A DNA stretch of 64,000 nt from CAYUHJ01 sp964444365 (GTDB lineage Bacteria > Planctomycetota > Planctomycetia > Gemmatales > Gemmataceae). The stretch spans positions 1 to 64,000 of the forward strand of contig CAYUHJ010000005.1 in assembly GCA_964444365.1 (NCBI GenBank), read 5' to 3'. Shown in pieces: positions 36,561 to 44,627 of this stretch. The notes beneath the pieces are model-generated. The model was not told the DNA's origin. It worked only from the letters and a program-made list of their open reading frames with translations, and made no database searches. The translations under genes were made by a program, and so were the position numbers. Within the stretch, counting starts at the first letter, position 1. Each line of letters opens with the position of its first letter.

Positions 36561-37805
36561 TCACTTCTTCTTCGCGAGCGCACTCAACTCCGCGAGCAGC
36601 TTCTTCCCCTCCGCGGCCGCGGGGGAGTTCGGGTCGTCCTGGATCAGTAGCTCCCAGATGGACAGCGCCCGCTTCGCCATGTCCGGCTTCGCCTTCGCGT
36701 ACTGGGACTCCGCGGGGATGCCGTTGAGCACGTAGTCGGACAGCCCCCGCGCCTCCGCGGCGAGGTACTTCTTCTGCTCCGCGAGGTCGGTCGCCTCCCA
36801 CGGCTTCTCCTTCCGGCCCTCGTACTCCTCCAGGACCGTCCGCGCCGCCTTGCCGCCGTCCGTGTCCGGGAACCGCTCGAAGACGCCCTTCAGCAGCATC
36901 AACCCGGCGTGGCGGGTGGCGTCGGCCCCGGTCTTCTCCTTCCCCTCGGCGAGCAGCAGTTTCGCGAGCGCGTCCCGGCTCGGGGGCGCGTCCGCCGCCC
37001 GCGACGCCGGGTACTTCTTCGCCAGGGCCGCCCGCTTGTCCTTGCCCTCCTCCAGCCACGCGACCGCCTCGGCGAGCGTCGCGGACGGGGGAATCGCGTG
37101 CCCGCCGTTGGGGAGCACCCAGACCTTCGTGCGGACGCCGGTGTCCTTCCACTGCGGCCCCTTCCAGCGGAAGATTTCCCCGTAGTTGAAGTCCTTCGTG
37201 CCGGTCACGAACGCGGCGCTGAGCCGGTCGATGGCGCGGTGGCGGAGCCAGGGTTCGTCGCGTAACTCCCCGCCGGCCGCGAGGGGGAGGACGCCGCCGA
37301 AGTATTCCGGCTGGGACATCCCGATCGCGCAGGCCATGCGGGCCCCGCCGCTGAAGCCCGAAAGGTAGGTGCGGTCGGGGTCGAGCGGCACCTGCTTCCG
37401 CACGTCGTCGAAGCAGTCGAGCACGATCCGGACCCGCTTCGGCCCCGGCACGCCGTTCCCCGCCCCCCGCACGCCGACGAACGCGAACCCGAGCTTCGTG
37501 CAGACCGGTTCGAACTCCTTCCACCCGCCGGCGTCGTCGCCGGCGTTGATGAACAGGATCGCGCCGATCGGCTTTTTCGGGTCTTTCCGGTCCGGCAGGT
37601 ACAGGTCGTAGGTCTGCTTCGCGGAGTCGTACCCGTTCCCGAGGAATTCGGCCGGCGGCTCCGCGAGGCTGCGGTTCGAGACGCAGAACGTCCAGTCGAC
37701 CCGCGTCGGCCCGGCGACCGCGACCTTCGGGGTGAACCCCGCCTTCGGGGCGGCAAGGGACGGGGACGCCAGCAAGAGCACGGCGAGCAGACCGAGACGC
37801 GCCAT
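36561..37805 (-). CDS. Secreted esterase-like alpha/beta-hydrolase with helical C-terminal part
   Basis: A 414-residue exported protein: MARLGLLAVLLLASPSLAAP is a clear signal peptide. Residues 50-270 form an alpha/beta-hydrolase domain of the PHB-depolymerase/esterase type: YDLYLPDRKDPKKPIGAILF, then TYLSGFSGGARMACAI with the nucleophile serine in GFSGG, and a likely histidine in LPNGGHAIPPS. The C-terminal 140 residues are Lys/Ala-rich helices resembling TPR (RALSIWELLIQDDPNSPAAA), ending LAELSALAKKK. Substrate unknown; a role in degrading an external ester is reasonable. Start is the ATG at 37805. Confidence 0.75.
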   Translation of the reverse strand: MARLGLLAVLLLASPSLAAPKAGFTPKVAVAGPTRVDWTFCVSNRSLAEPPAEFLGNGYDSAKQTYDLYLPDRKDPKKPIGAILFINAGDDAGGWKEFEPVCTKLGFAFVGVRGAGNGVPGPKRVRIVLDCFDDVRKQVPLDPDRTYLSGFSGGARMACAIGMSQPEYFGGVLPLAAGGELRDEPWLRHRAIDRLSAAFVTGTKDFNYGEIFRWKGPQWKDTGVRTKVWVLPNGGHAIPPSATLAEAVAWLEEGKDKRAALAKKYPASRAADAPPSRDALAKLLLAEGKEKTGADATRHAGLMLLKGVFERFPDTDGGKAARTVLEEYEGRKEKPWEATDLAEQKKYLAAEARGLSDYVLNGIPAESQYAKAKPDMAKRALSIWELLIQDDPNSPAAAEGKKLLAELSALAKKK

Positions 37806-37902
37806 GGGAGACTCCCGGAGGGGCGGGCGAGACGGTGATTCTCGCACCGGCCCACGACGGGGGCAAGAAGCGAGTGGCCGCCGAGTGTCCCTCAGGGTAT
37901 TC

Positions 37903-37967
37903 GCGAGCCGCCCACGCCAGTGGGCGGGTGGACGACAGAGACCCGCCCACTGGCGTGGGCGGCTCGC
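37903..37967. repeat. Paired palindrome with GCGAG ends (copy B)
   Basis: Perfect 27-bp arms (37903-37929 and 37941-37967) around an 11-base spacer. Each arm is also a hairpin: CCGCCCA, loop CGCCAG, TGGGCGG. Compared with copy A at 5329-5395, three stem positions differ on each side and remain complementary, so the stem is conserved while the sequence changes. Confidence 0.75.
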
Positions 37968-38002
37968 CGAGGTGCGAGTCGGTCGGCACACCCGTGGCCG
38001 CA

Positions 38003-38548
38003 TCAATCGAACAGGCTGGGGGTCGCCGGGCGGGGCGGCGTCCGGGCCGCGAACGCGGACGCGATCACGATGCGGGCCGCCGCCTCCGCGTCCGAGAGCG
38101 GGTCGTGGTGGACCAGCGGAATCCCGAGCCGGCGGCAGACGCTCGGCAGGTTCGCCGGCCGGCAGCCCCACGTCTTCCGGGCGACCTGGACGGTACACTT
38201 GAACGGCAGGGTCGGCACCGGCAGCTTCGCCCGGCGGCAGCACGCCACCAGCACGCCGCGGTCGAACGGCGCGTTGTGGGCCGCCAGGAACGCCGCCCCC
38301 TCCAGAATGGATGACAGGCCCGGCCACACGTCCCCGAACAGCGGTGCGTCCGCGACCATCGGCCAGGTGATGCCGTGGACCTGCGTGAACCACACCCGCG
38401 GCCGCGGCGGGCGGATCAGCACCTTCTCCCGGCGGACGACGTGCAGCCGCTCCACGCGGACCAGCCCGACCGCACAGGCGCTGTCCGCCCCGCGGTCGGC
38501 CGTCTCGAAGTCGATCGCGACGAACGTCTGCTCCGAAATCGACGGCAT
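38003..38548 (-). CDS. DEDDh 3'-5' exonuclease (DnaQ/RNase T type)
   Basis: A 181-residue exonuclease domain. Exo I is FVAIDFETAD (Asp13, Glu15), Exo II is AAHNAPFDRGVL with the aspartate after HNAPF, and Exo III is HDPLSDAEAAARI with the conserved H and D. The order and spacing fit DnaQ-like proteins that proofread or trim 3' ends of DNA or RNA. CTVQVARKTWGCRPANLPSV between Exo II and III is also typical. It starts at the ATG at 38548, 11 bases after the stop of the small gene upstream, so the two are probably one transcription unit. Confidence 0.85.
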   Translation of the reverse strand: MPSISEQTFVAIDFETADRGADSACAVGLVRVERLHVVRREKVLIRPPRPRVWFTQVHGITWPMVADAPLFGDVWPGLSSILEGAAFLAAHNAPFDRGVLVACCRRAKLPVPTLPFKCTVQVARKTWGCRPANLPSVCRRLGIPLVHHDPLSDAEAAARIVIASAFAARTPPRPATPSLFD

Positions 38549-38559
38549 GGCGCGCCCCG

Positions 38560-38823
38560 CTACTTCCCCTGCAGTTCTTGCACGAGGCGGGCGACCATCT
38601 CCGGGCTCTTCCGGGCCAGGATGTGGTCGATCCGCGTCTGGGGGACGTCGAGCTTCGTCATCGCGGCGGCCACCGACGCCCACGTCTTGGCCAGCTTCTT
38701 CCCTTCGGACAGGTACAGCTCGCCGACGAGTTCGCTCAGCTTTTGCAGCGTGATCTGGTCGATGTTCTGGTAGTACCGCTTGATGATCTTCTGCTGGTGG
38801 GCGGTGTAGTTGTCCATCCCCAT
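38560..38823 (-). CDS. Small conserved hypothetical protein, 87 residues
   Basis: A charged, mostly helical protein: MGMDNYTAHQQKIIKRYYQN, then IDQITLQKLSELVGELYLSE, and DHILARKSPEMVARLVQELQ. No membrane segment, signal or known motif. The KLSELVGELYLSEGKK stretch looks like a small dimerising helix pair. It lies directly upstream of the exonuclease gene and downstream of a strong palindrome that would fall in its 5' leader. Function unknown. Confidence 0.65.
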   Translation of the reverse strand: MGMDNYTAHQQKIIKRYYQNIDQITLQKLSELVGELYLSEGKKLAKTWASVAAAMTKLDVPQTRIDHILARKSPEMVARLVQELQGK

Positions 38824-38844
38824 CGCGGTGTCTCCGGGTGGAAC

Positions 38845-38894
38845 CTTGTCCGGTCGGTCGGGCCGAGTCTTCGAGGCCCGACCGACCGGACAAG
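38845..38894. repeat. Perfect 20-bp inverted repeat in a divergent promoter region
   Basis: CTTGTCCGGTCGGTCGGGCC (38845-38864) pairs exactly with 38875-38894 around a 10-base loop. It begins 22 bases upstream of the 87-residue gene and lies between divergent transcription units. It could be a leader hairpin, a dispersed repeat or an operator-sized site. Confidence 0.55.
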
Positions 38895-39036
38895 AGACGG
38901 CCTGAACTTACAGGTCTCAGCAGACTCCACCCCCGGCCCGGCGTCAACCCGAGATGGCGACTTGCCCCGCACGCGGCCGGCGATAGCCTAGCACGAATCT
39001 CAGCCTCTCCCCGGCCTCACCCGCGGTGCGTCCGCC

Positions 39037-39480
39037 ATGCGAGTCGTGCTGCAACGGGTGTCGTCCGCACGGGTGCGGGTCGCCGGGGAAGTGGTCGGCG
39101 AGGTCGCGGCCGGGTGGCTGGCCCTGGTGGGCGTCGCCCACGCGGACGCGCCGAACGAAGCGGCGTGGCTGGCCGACAAGGTCGCGGGGCTGCGGGCGTT
39201 CCCGGACGCGGACGGGAAGATGAACCGCTCGGTGCAGGACGTCGGCGGCGGGGTGCTGGTGGTGAGCAACTTCACCCTGTACGCGGATTGCCGCAAGGGC
39301 CGCCGGCCGAGCTTCATCGAGGCGGCCCGGCCGGAAGTGGCGGAACCGCTGGTGGCGGCGTTCGCGAACGGGTTGCGGGCGCTCGGCGTGCCGGTGGCCG
39401 AAGGCCGGTTCGGGGCGGACATGCGGGTCGAGCTGGCCAACGACGGCCCGGTCACGCTCGTCCTGGACACCCGGGAATAA
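39037..39480 (+). CDS. dtd: D-aminoacyl-tRNA deacylase
   Basis: A 147-residue DTD protein that hydrolyses D-amino acids mischarged on tRNA. Family motifs are complete: MRVVLQRVSSARVRVAGEVV at the start, KMNRSVQDVGGGVLVVSNFT with LYADCRKGRRPSF following (the SQFTL-type active-site block), and ANDGPVTLVLDT at the end with the Gly-cisPro motif. Length is exactly that of the family. It is transcribed divergently from the exonuclease pair and in the same direction as the Liv operon 64 bases downstream, but probably separate from it. Confidence 0.96.
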   Translation: MRVVLQRVSSARVRVAGEVVGEVAAGWLALVGVAHADAPNEAAWLADKVAGLRAFPDADGKMNRSVQDVGGGVLVVSNFTLYADCRKGRRPSFIEAARPEVAEPLVAAFANGLRALGVPVAEGRFGADMRVELANDGPVTLVLDTRE

Positions 39481-39544
39481 CTGGTTCGGATCGGCGTCCG
39501 GAATACAACCTTCTGTCCGAACCATCGTCCAGCGAGGATGTCGC

Positions 39545-40777
39545 GTGAACCTGCGAAACCTGTTCGTACCCGCGATCGTCGCCGCGGCGGCCGGCGTCCT
39601 CGGCGTCGGTTTGCCCGGTTGCGGCAAGTCCGGCGGCGACCCGACGAAGATCAAGCTCGTCTCCAGCCTGCCCCGGACCGGCTCCGCCCAGGGGCAGACG
39701 GACACCGTCGTGAATGGGATCAAGCTGGCGATCGACGACTACGGCGGGAAGGTGGCCGGGCTCGCGATCGACTACGCGGACTGGGACGACGCGACCGCCG
39801 CCGCCGGCCAGTGGGCGTCCGAATCGGAGGCGGCGAACGCCCGCAAGGCCGTCGCCGACCCGGACGTCGTCGCGTTCATCGGCCCGTTCAACTCCGGGGC
39901 CGCGAAGGTGTCGATGCCCATCCTCAACGAGGCGGGGTTGCTCCAGATCTCCCCCGCCGTGACGTGGCCCGGTCTGACCAAGAAACTCCCCGACGACAAG
40001 TCCGGCGAACCGGACATCTACCGCCCGTCGAAGAAGCTGAACTTCTGCCGCGTCTGCCCGACGGACCTCGTCCAGGGCCCGCTCAGCGCGGACTTCGCCA
40101 AGGACGAACTCAAGGCGAAGAAGGTGTACGTGCTCGACGACAAGGAGCTGTACGGGGCCGGCATCGCCACCCTGTTCGCGGCCCGGGCCAAGGAGATCGG
40201 CCTGGAAGTGCTCGGGCACGAGAGCATCGTCACGACCCAGCAGGAGTTCGGCTCGCTCATGACGAAGATCAAGGCGCTGAACCCGGACCTGGTCTACTTC
40301 GGCGGCACCACCCAGAGCAAGGGCGGGCAACTGGCGAAGGACATGAAGAGCGCCGGGCTGACGTGCCCGATCATGGTGCCGGACGGGTGCTACGAGCTCT
40401 CGTTCATCGACTCCGCCGGCAAGGACGTGCTCGAAGGCCGGTGCTACGCCACCTTCGGCGGCACCGACCCGTCCCAGCTCACCGGGGCCGGGGCGGAGTT
40501 CGTGAAGAAGTACAAGGAGAAGTACAAGAAAGACCCGGAGGCCTACGCCATCTACGGGTACGAGGCGGCGAAGGCCGTGCTGGAGGGGGTGAAGGCGGCC
40601 GGCAAGAAGGACCGGGCGGCGATCGCGGCCGCCGTCCTCGGGACGAAGGACTTCGCCGGCGGGGCGATCGGCAAGTGGAGCTTCGACGAGAACGGCGACA
40701 CGACCCTCCAGCAACTCACGATCAGCAAGGTCGAGAACGGGAAGTTCGTGCCGGTGAAGACGATCACGAAGAAGTAA
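39545..40777 (+). CDS. Branched-chain amino-acid ABC transporter substrate-binding protein (LivK-like)
   Basis: A 410-residue lipoprotein. The signal peptide (LFVPAIVAAAAGVLGVG) ends in the lipobox GLPGC. The mature protein is a type I periplasmic-binding fold: KIKLVSSLPRTGSAQGQTDT, NGIKLAIDDYGGKVAGLAID, FIGPFNSGAAKVSMPILNEA, and late KKYKEKYKKDPEAYAIYGYE. It should capture a hydrophobic amino acid, or in some organisms urea or an amide, and hand it to the permeases encoded next. First gene of a five-gene operon. Confidence 0.9.
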   Translation: MNLRNLFVPAIVAAAAGVLGVGLPGCGKSGGDPTKIKLVSSLPRTGSAQGQTDTVVNGIKLAIDDYGGKVAGLAIDYADWDDATAAAGQWASESEAANARKAVADPDVVAFIGPFNSGAAKVSMPILNEAGLLQISPAVTWPGLTKKLPDDKSGEPDIYRPSKKLNFCRVCPTDLVQGPLSADFAKDELKAKKVYVLDDKELYGAGIATLFAARAKEIGLEVLGHESIVTTQQEFGSLMTKIKALNPDLVYFGGTTQSKGGQLAKDMKSAGLTCPIMVPDGCYELSFIDSAGKDVLEGRCYATFGGTDPSQLTGAGAEFVKKYKEKYKKDPEAYAIYGYEAAKAVLEGVKAAGKKDRAAIAAAVLGTKDFAGGAIGKWSFDENGDTTLQQLTISKVENGKFVPVKTITKK

Positions 40778-40800
40778 ACCCGAGTGGGGGCCGACGGCAG

Positions 40801-41736
40801 ATGGGCGAGTTGCTGGCCGCGACCGACGTGGGTGCGTCGGTCTGGCAGTATGTGATCATCGGGCTCGTCACGGGGGCACTCTACGCCCTGATCGCGCTCG
40901 GCTACACGATGGTCTACGGGATCATCGAACTCATCAACTTCGCCCACGGCGACCTGTTCATGCTCGGGTCGTTCCTGGCCCTGCAACTCGCTCTGTGGCT
41001 CGGGGCGACGGCGGCCGGCGGGCCGCAGTACGCCGCCATCGGGCTGATGCTCGTCGCCGTCCCCGCCTTCTGCGCCGCCCTCAACGTCGCGGTCGACCGC
41101 GTGATCTACAAGCCGCTCCGAACCGCCCCCAAACTGGCCCCGCTCGTCTCGGCGATCGGGGTCAGTTTCATTTTCATGAACGTCGGCCTCTTCTGGTTCG
41201 GCCCCGTCGACCAGAACTTCCCCGCCCTGATCCCGTCCGACAACCTCCTCGGCGGGGCGGTACGGGTCACGGCGAAGGACGTGATGGTGGTCGCGGTGAC
41301 GATCCCGGTGATGCTCGCGCTGACGGTGTTCGTGAAGTACACGCCGCTCGGCAAGGCGATGCGGGCGACGGCCCAGAACCCGACGGCGGCCCGGCTCATG
41401 GGGATCGACGTCGACCGCGTCATCGCCACGACGTTCGCCATCGGCGGGGCCCTGGCCGGGTTCGCGGGCGTCGTCTACGGGCTGTACATCAACACCGTCG
41501 GCTACCAGATGGGGTTCCAGAACGGCCTGTACGCCTTCACCGCGGCCGTGCTCGGCGGCATCGGCAACATCCCCGGCGCGGTCCTCGGCGGGCTCGTCAT
41601 CGGGCTGGTGAAGGAGCTCGGCAACGCCTACGTCGGGGCCGAGTGGAGCGAGGCGCTGATCTTCGCCATCCTCATCGTCATCCTGATCTTCCGCCCGACG
41701 GGGCTCCTCGGCGCGCGCACCCGGGAGAAGGTATGA
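40801..41736 (+). CDS. livH: Branched-chain amino-acid ABC transporter permease LivH
   Basis: A 311-residue permease with about eight membrane helices. Typical opening: YVIIGLVTGALYALIALGYT then MVYGIIELINFAHGDLFMLG. The cytoplasmic EAA-like loop is PLGKAMRATAQNPTAARLMG. The end shows FTAAVLGGIGNIPGAVLGGL and LIFRPTGLLGARTREKV. Start is the ATG at 40801. Its stop overlaps the start of livM (ATGA), indicating coupled translation and fixed stoichiometry. It pairs with LivM to form the membrane channel. Confidence 0.93.
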   Translation: MGELLAATDVGASVWQYVIIGLVTGALYALIALGYTMVYGIIELINFAHGDLFMLGSFLALQLALWLGATAAGGPQYAAIGLMLVAVPAFCAALNVAVDRVIYKPLRTAPKLAPLVSAIGVSFIFMNVGLFWFGPVDQNFPALIPSDNLLGGAVRVTAKDVMVVAVTIPVMLALTVFVKYTPLGKAMRATAQNPTAARLMGIDVDRVIATTFAIGGALAGFAGVVYGLYINTVGYQMGFQNGLYAFTAAVLGGIGNIPGAVLGGLVIGLVKELGNAYVGAEWSEALIFAILIVILIFRPTGLLGARTREKV

Positions 41737-42815
41737 TCCGGGGCGTGCTCGGGTACTGGATGGTCGCGGGGTTCCTGCTGCTGGCGGCCTACCCGCTGAT
41801 CCCGGGGTCGGACCCGGTCCTCGGCCAGCAGCTCATCCCGCTCTACTGCTACGGGATTCTCGCCCTCGGGCTGAACGTCATCGTCGGGTACGCCGGGCTG
41901 CTGCACCTCGGGATCGCCGCGTTCTTCGGCATCGGGGCGTACGTCACGGGCATCCTGACCGTCCAGCTGTTCCCGTTCCAGTTCAGCTTCCTCGTCGCCC
42001 TCGTCGCCTCGGCCCTCGTCGCGTCCGGGGTCGGCGTGGCGACGACGGCCCCGACCCTGCGGCTCCGCGGCGACTACCTCGCCCTCGTCACCCTCGGGTT
42101 CGGGCTGATCTCCGTGTTCGTGATTCGGAACCTGGACAGCATCACGGACGGCACCCGCGGGCTGAACCCGGTCACCCCGCACCTGATCCCCGGCGTCGAC
42201 GACCCGAGCCTGTTCTTCGCCGACAAGCCCGCCGGGTGGGGCTCGTCGTGGCGGGCCTACCCGTACCTGTACTACCTCTGCCTCGGGGCGCTCGGCGGCA
42301 CGGTGGTCCTGCTCCGGAACCTGGAGCACTCCCGGCTCGGCCGCGGGTGGGTGGCCCTCCGGGAAGACGAACTCGCGACCGCGTGCATGGGCCTGAACCC
42401 GGCCCGGCTGAAGCTGTCCGCCATCGCCATCGGGGCGGGCATCGCCGGCGTCGCCGGGTCGCTCTACGCGGTGTCCCAGCAGACGACCGCCGGCCCGCAG
42501 GCGTACGACTTCAACCGCTCGATGATCACCCTCTGCTGCGTCATCCTCGGCGGGCTCGGCAACCGTCCCGGCGTGCTCCTCGGGGTCTTCCTGCTCGTCG
42601 GGTACGACACCATCGCCACCCCGATGCTCGACAACTGGCTGCAGGAGCAGCAGATCAACCCCGGCGGCAAGCAGTACCTGAAGGTCAGCGGCTGGCGGCT
42701 GTTCGTGTTCGGGGCGGCCCTCATCCTGATGATGCGGTACCGCCCCGAGGGCCTGTTGCCGGGGACGCGCCAGCAGCACGAACTGCACACCGACTCACCC
42801 ACCCCGGGGGCGTGA
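41733..42815 (+). CDS. livM: Branched-chain amino-acid ABC transporter permease LivM
   Basis: A 360-residue permease. Hallmarks: YGILALGLNVIVGYAGLLHL then GIAAFFGIGAYVTGIL, and TLRLRGDYLALVTLGFGLIS. The EAA loop region is LGRGWVALREDELATACMGL and the C-terminal block is VILGGLGNRPGVLLGVFLLV, ending with YRPEGLLPG. It overlaps livH by four bases and is followed one base after its stop by the GTG of the ATPase gene. Compared with standard LivM it carries an extra loop (about residues 130-180) typical of longer versions. Confidence 0.92.
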   Translation: MIRGVLGYWMVAGFLLLAAYPLIPGSDPVLGQQLIPLYCYGILALGLNVIVGYAGLLHLGIAAFFGIGAYVTGILTVQLFPFQFSFLVALVASALVASGVGVATTAPTLRLRGDYLALVTLGFGLISVFVIRNLDSITDGTRGLNPVTPHLIPGVDDPSLFFADKPAGWGSSWRAYPYLYYLCLGALGGTVVLLRNLEHSRLGRGWVALREDELATACMGLNPARLKLSAIAIGAGIAGVAGSLYAVSQQTTAGPQAYDFNRSMITLCCVILGGLGNRPGVLLGVFLLVGYDTIATPMLDNWLQEQQINPGGKQYLKVSGWRLFVFGAALILMMRYRPEGLLPGTRQQHELHTDSPTPGA

Positions 42816-42816
42816 C

Positions 42817-43854
42817 GTGGCCGCGCTCGCGATCGAAAACCTGACCATGCGGTTCGGCGGGATCACGGCCGTCAACGGCGTCTCCTTCCGCGTCGAACCG
42901 GGGCAGATCTTTTCCGTCATCGGCCCGAACGGGGCCGGCAAGACGACCGTCTTCAACGCCATCACCGGCATCTACCAGCCGACCGCCGGGCACGTGCTCT
43001 TCGAGGGGCACCGGGTGTCCCGGCCGTTCACCGGGAAAGTGGCGGCGGCCGCGGCCGCGATCGGCCTCGCCGTCGCGGTGCTCTTCGGGCTGGCGGCCGT
43101 GAACGTCGACCGCCTGTGGAACGCCACGATCCGCGCCAACTCCGGCGGGGCGAACGCCGCCTTCCCGACCGGCAAGGCGATTGCCGACGGCATGAATTAC
43201 GTCGGGGAGCGCGGCTCGAAGGCGGGCCTCGCCGCCCTCGTCGGGTTCGCCCTGGGGACCGCCGGGTCGCTCGTCGTCTGGCAGCGCGACCGCCGCGCCC
43301 CGGACGTGGTCTGCCGCGGCGGGATCGCCCGGACGTTCCAGAACATCCGCCTCTTCCAGGCGATGACGGTGCTGGAAAACGTCCTCGTCGGGATGACCCG
43401 GTCGTACCGGTCCAACCTCCTCGGCGTCGCCGTGAGCGGCCCCGGACACCGCCGCGAAGAGGACGCCGCCCGCAGGAAAGCCGCGGAACTGCTCCAGTTC
43501 GTCGGCCTCGCCGGGAAGCACAACGAACTCGCGAAGAACCTGCCCTACGGCGACCAGCGGCGGCTCGAAATCGCGCGGGCCCTCGCCACCGAACCGCGGC
43601 TTCTGCTCCTCGACGAGCCCGCCGCCGGCATGAACCCGAGCGAGACCGCGAACCTGATGGACCTCATCCGCAAGATCCGCGACCGCGGCGTGACGGTCCT
43701 CCTCATCGAACACCACATGAGCCTCGTCATGGGCATCTCCGACCGCGTCGCGGTGCTGGATTACGGCGTGAAGATCGCCGAGGGGCCGCCCCAGGAAGTG
43801 AGCCGCGACCCGAAGGTGATCGAGGCGTACCTCGGGAAGGAGGAGGTGTCGTGA
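42817..43854 (+). CDS. livG: Branched-chain amino-acid ABC transporter ATP-binding protein LivG with membrane-segment insertion
   Basis: A 345-residue ATPase, about 90 residues longer than usual LivG. Walker A is GPNGAGKT (37-44), the Q-loop is RTFQNIRLF (Gln175), the signature is LPYGDQRRLEIARAL (242-256), Walker B is LLLLDEPAAG with Glu267, and the switch His is in LLIEHHMSL. All catalytic parts are present. Between FEGHRV (residue 68) and GIARTFQN (about 169) lies an insert with two hydrophobic helices, about 74-96 and 137-156, flanking a polar loop of some 40 residues. The frame is continuous and codon use is unchanged. The insert would tether the ATPase to the membrane. Start is GTG. Confidence 0.88.
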   Translation: MAALAIENLTMRFGGITAVNGVSFRVEPGQIFSVIGPNGAGKTTVFNAITGIYQPTAGHVLFEGHRVSRPFTGKVAAAAAAIGLAVAVLFGLAAVNVDRLWNATIRANSGGANAAFPTGKAIADGMNYVGERGSKAGLAALVGFALGTAGSLVVWQRDRRAPDVVCRGGIARTFQNIRLFQAMTVLENVLVGMTRSYRSNLLGVAVSGPGHRREEDAARRKAAELLQFVGLAGKHNELAKNLPYGDQRRLEIARALATEPRLLLLDEPAAGMNPSETANLMDLIRKIRDRGVTVLLIEHHMSLVMGISDRVAVLDYGVKIAEGPPQEVSRDPKVIEAYLGKEEVS

Positions 43855-44564
43855 CCCCCCTGCTGAGCGTCCGCGGGCTCCGGGCCGGGTACGGCCCGAT
43901 CGACGTGCTGCACGACATCTCGCTGACGGTCAACCCCGGCGAGATCGTCGCGATGATCGGCGCGAACGGGGCCGGCAAGACGACCACGCTCATGACCCTG
44001 TCCGGCGTCGTGAAGGCCCGCGCCGGCGAGGTCGCGTTCGACGGCCACGACCTGCGGCGGTTCCCCGCCCACCAGATCGTCCGGCTCGGGCTGGCCCAGT
44101 CGCCCGAAGGCCGCAAGATTTTCCCCCGGCTGACGGTCCTCGAAAACCTCGAAATGGGGGCGTTCACGCGGACCGACAAGCCCGGCATCGCCGCCGATCT
44201 GGACAAGGCGTTCGCGATGTTCCCGATTTTGAAGGAGCGCCAGCACCAAGCCGGCGGCCTCCTCTCCGGCGGCCAGCAGCAGATGCTCGCCATCGCCCGA
44301 GCCCTCATGGCCCGGCCGAAACTGCTGCTCCTCGACGAGCCCTCCCTCGGCCTCGCCCCGCAGATCGTGGTGCAAATCTTCGACGTGATCCGCGACCTGA
44401 ACGAGCAGGGCGTGTCCGTCCTGCTCGTCGAGCAGAACGCACGAATGGCCCTGAAGGTCGCCCACCGCGGCTACGTCCTCGAAACCGGCCGCGTGACGTG
44501 CGAGGACCGCGCCGACGCGCTCCTCAACGACCCCCGCATCCGCGCGGCGTATTTGGGGGAGTGA
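43851..44564 (+). CDS. livF: Branched-chain amino-acid ABC transporter ATP-binding protein LivF
   Basis: A 237-residue ATPase of normal length. Walker A is GANGAGKTTTL near residue 40, the LivF-type block GLAQSPEGRKIFPRLTVLEN follows, then the signature LLSGGQQQMLAIARALMARP, Walker B LLLLDEPSLGLAP and the switch VLLVEQNARMAL. Start is the GTG at 43851, overlapping the livG stop (GTGA) and preceded by GGAGGAGG. It has no counterpart of the membrane insert seen in LivG, so the asymmetric pair would have one anchored and one ordinary ATPase. Confidence 0.93.
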   Translation: MTPLLSVRGLRAGYGPIDVLHDISLTVNPGEIVAMIGANGAGKTTTLMTLSGVVKARAGEVAFDGHDLRRFPAHQIVRLGLAQSPEGRKIFPRLTVLENLEMGAFTRTDKPGIAADLDKAFAMFPILKERQHQAGGLLSGGQQQMLAIARALMARPKLLLLDEPSLGLAPQIVVQIFDVIRDLNEQGVSVLLVEQNARMALKVAHRGYVLETGRVTCEDRADALLNDPRIRAAYLGE

Positions 44565-44627
44565 TCCGGCAAAGCTATCGTTTTCCGTCGTGAACTCGAC
44601 ACCGCATCGCAAATCTTGGAGTACTGA

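Noticed and set aside
43018..43320. The LivG insert as a frameshift or assembly artefact
   Set aside because: The frame stays open and in phase through the insert, codon third-position GC is as in flanks, and both ATPase halves are intact around it. Still listed for checking.
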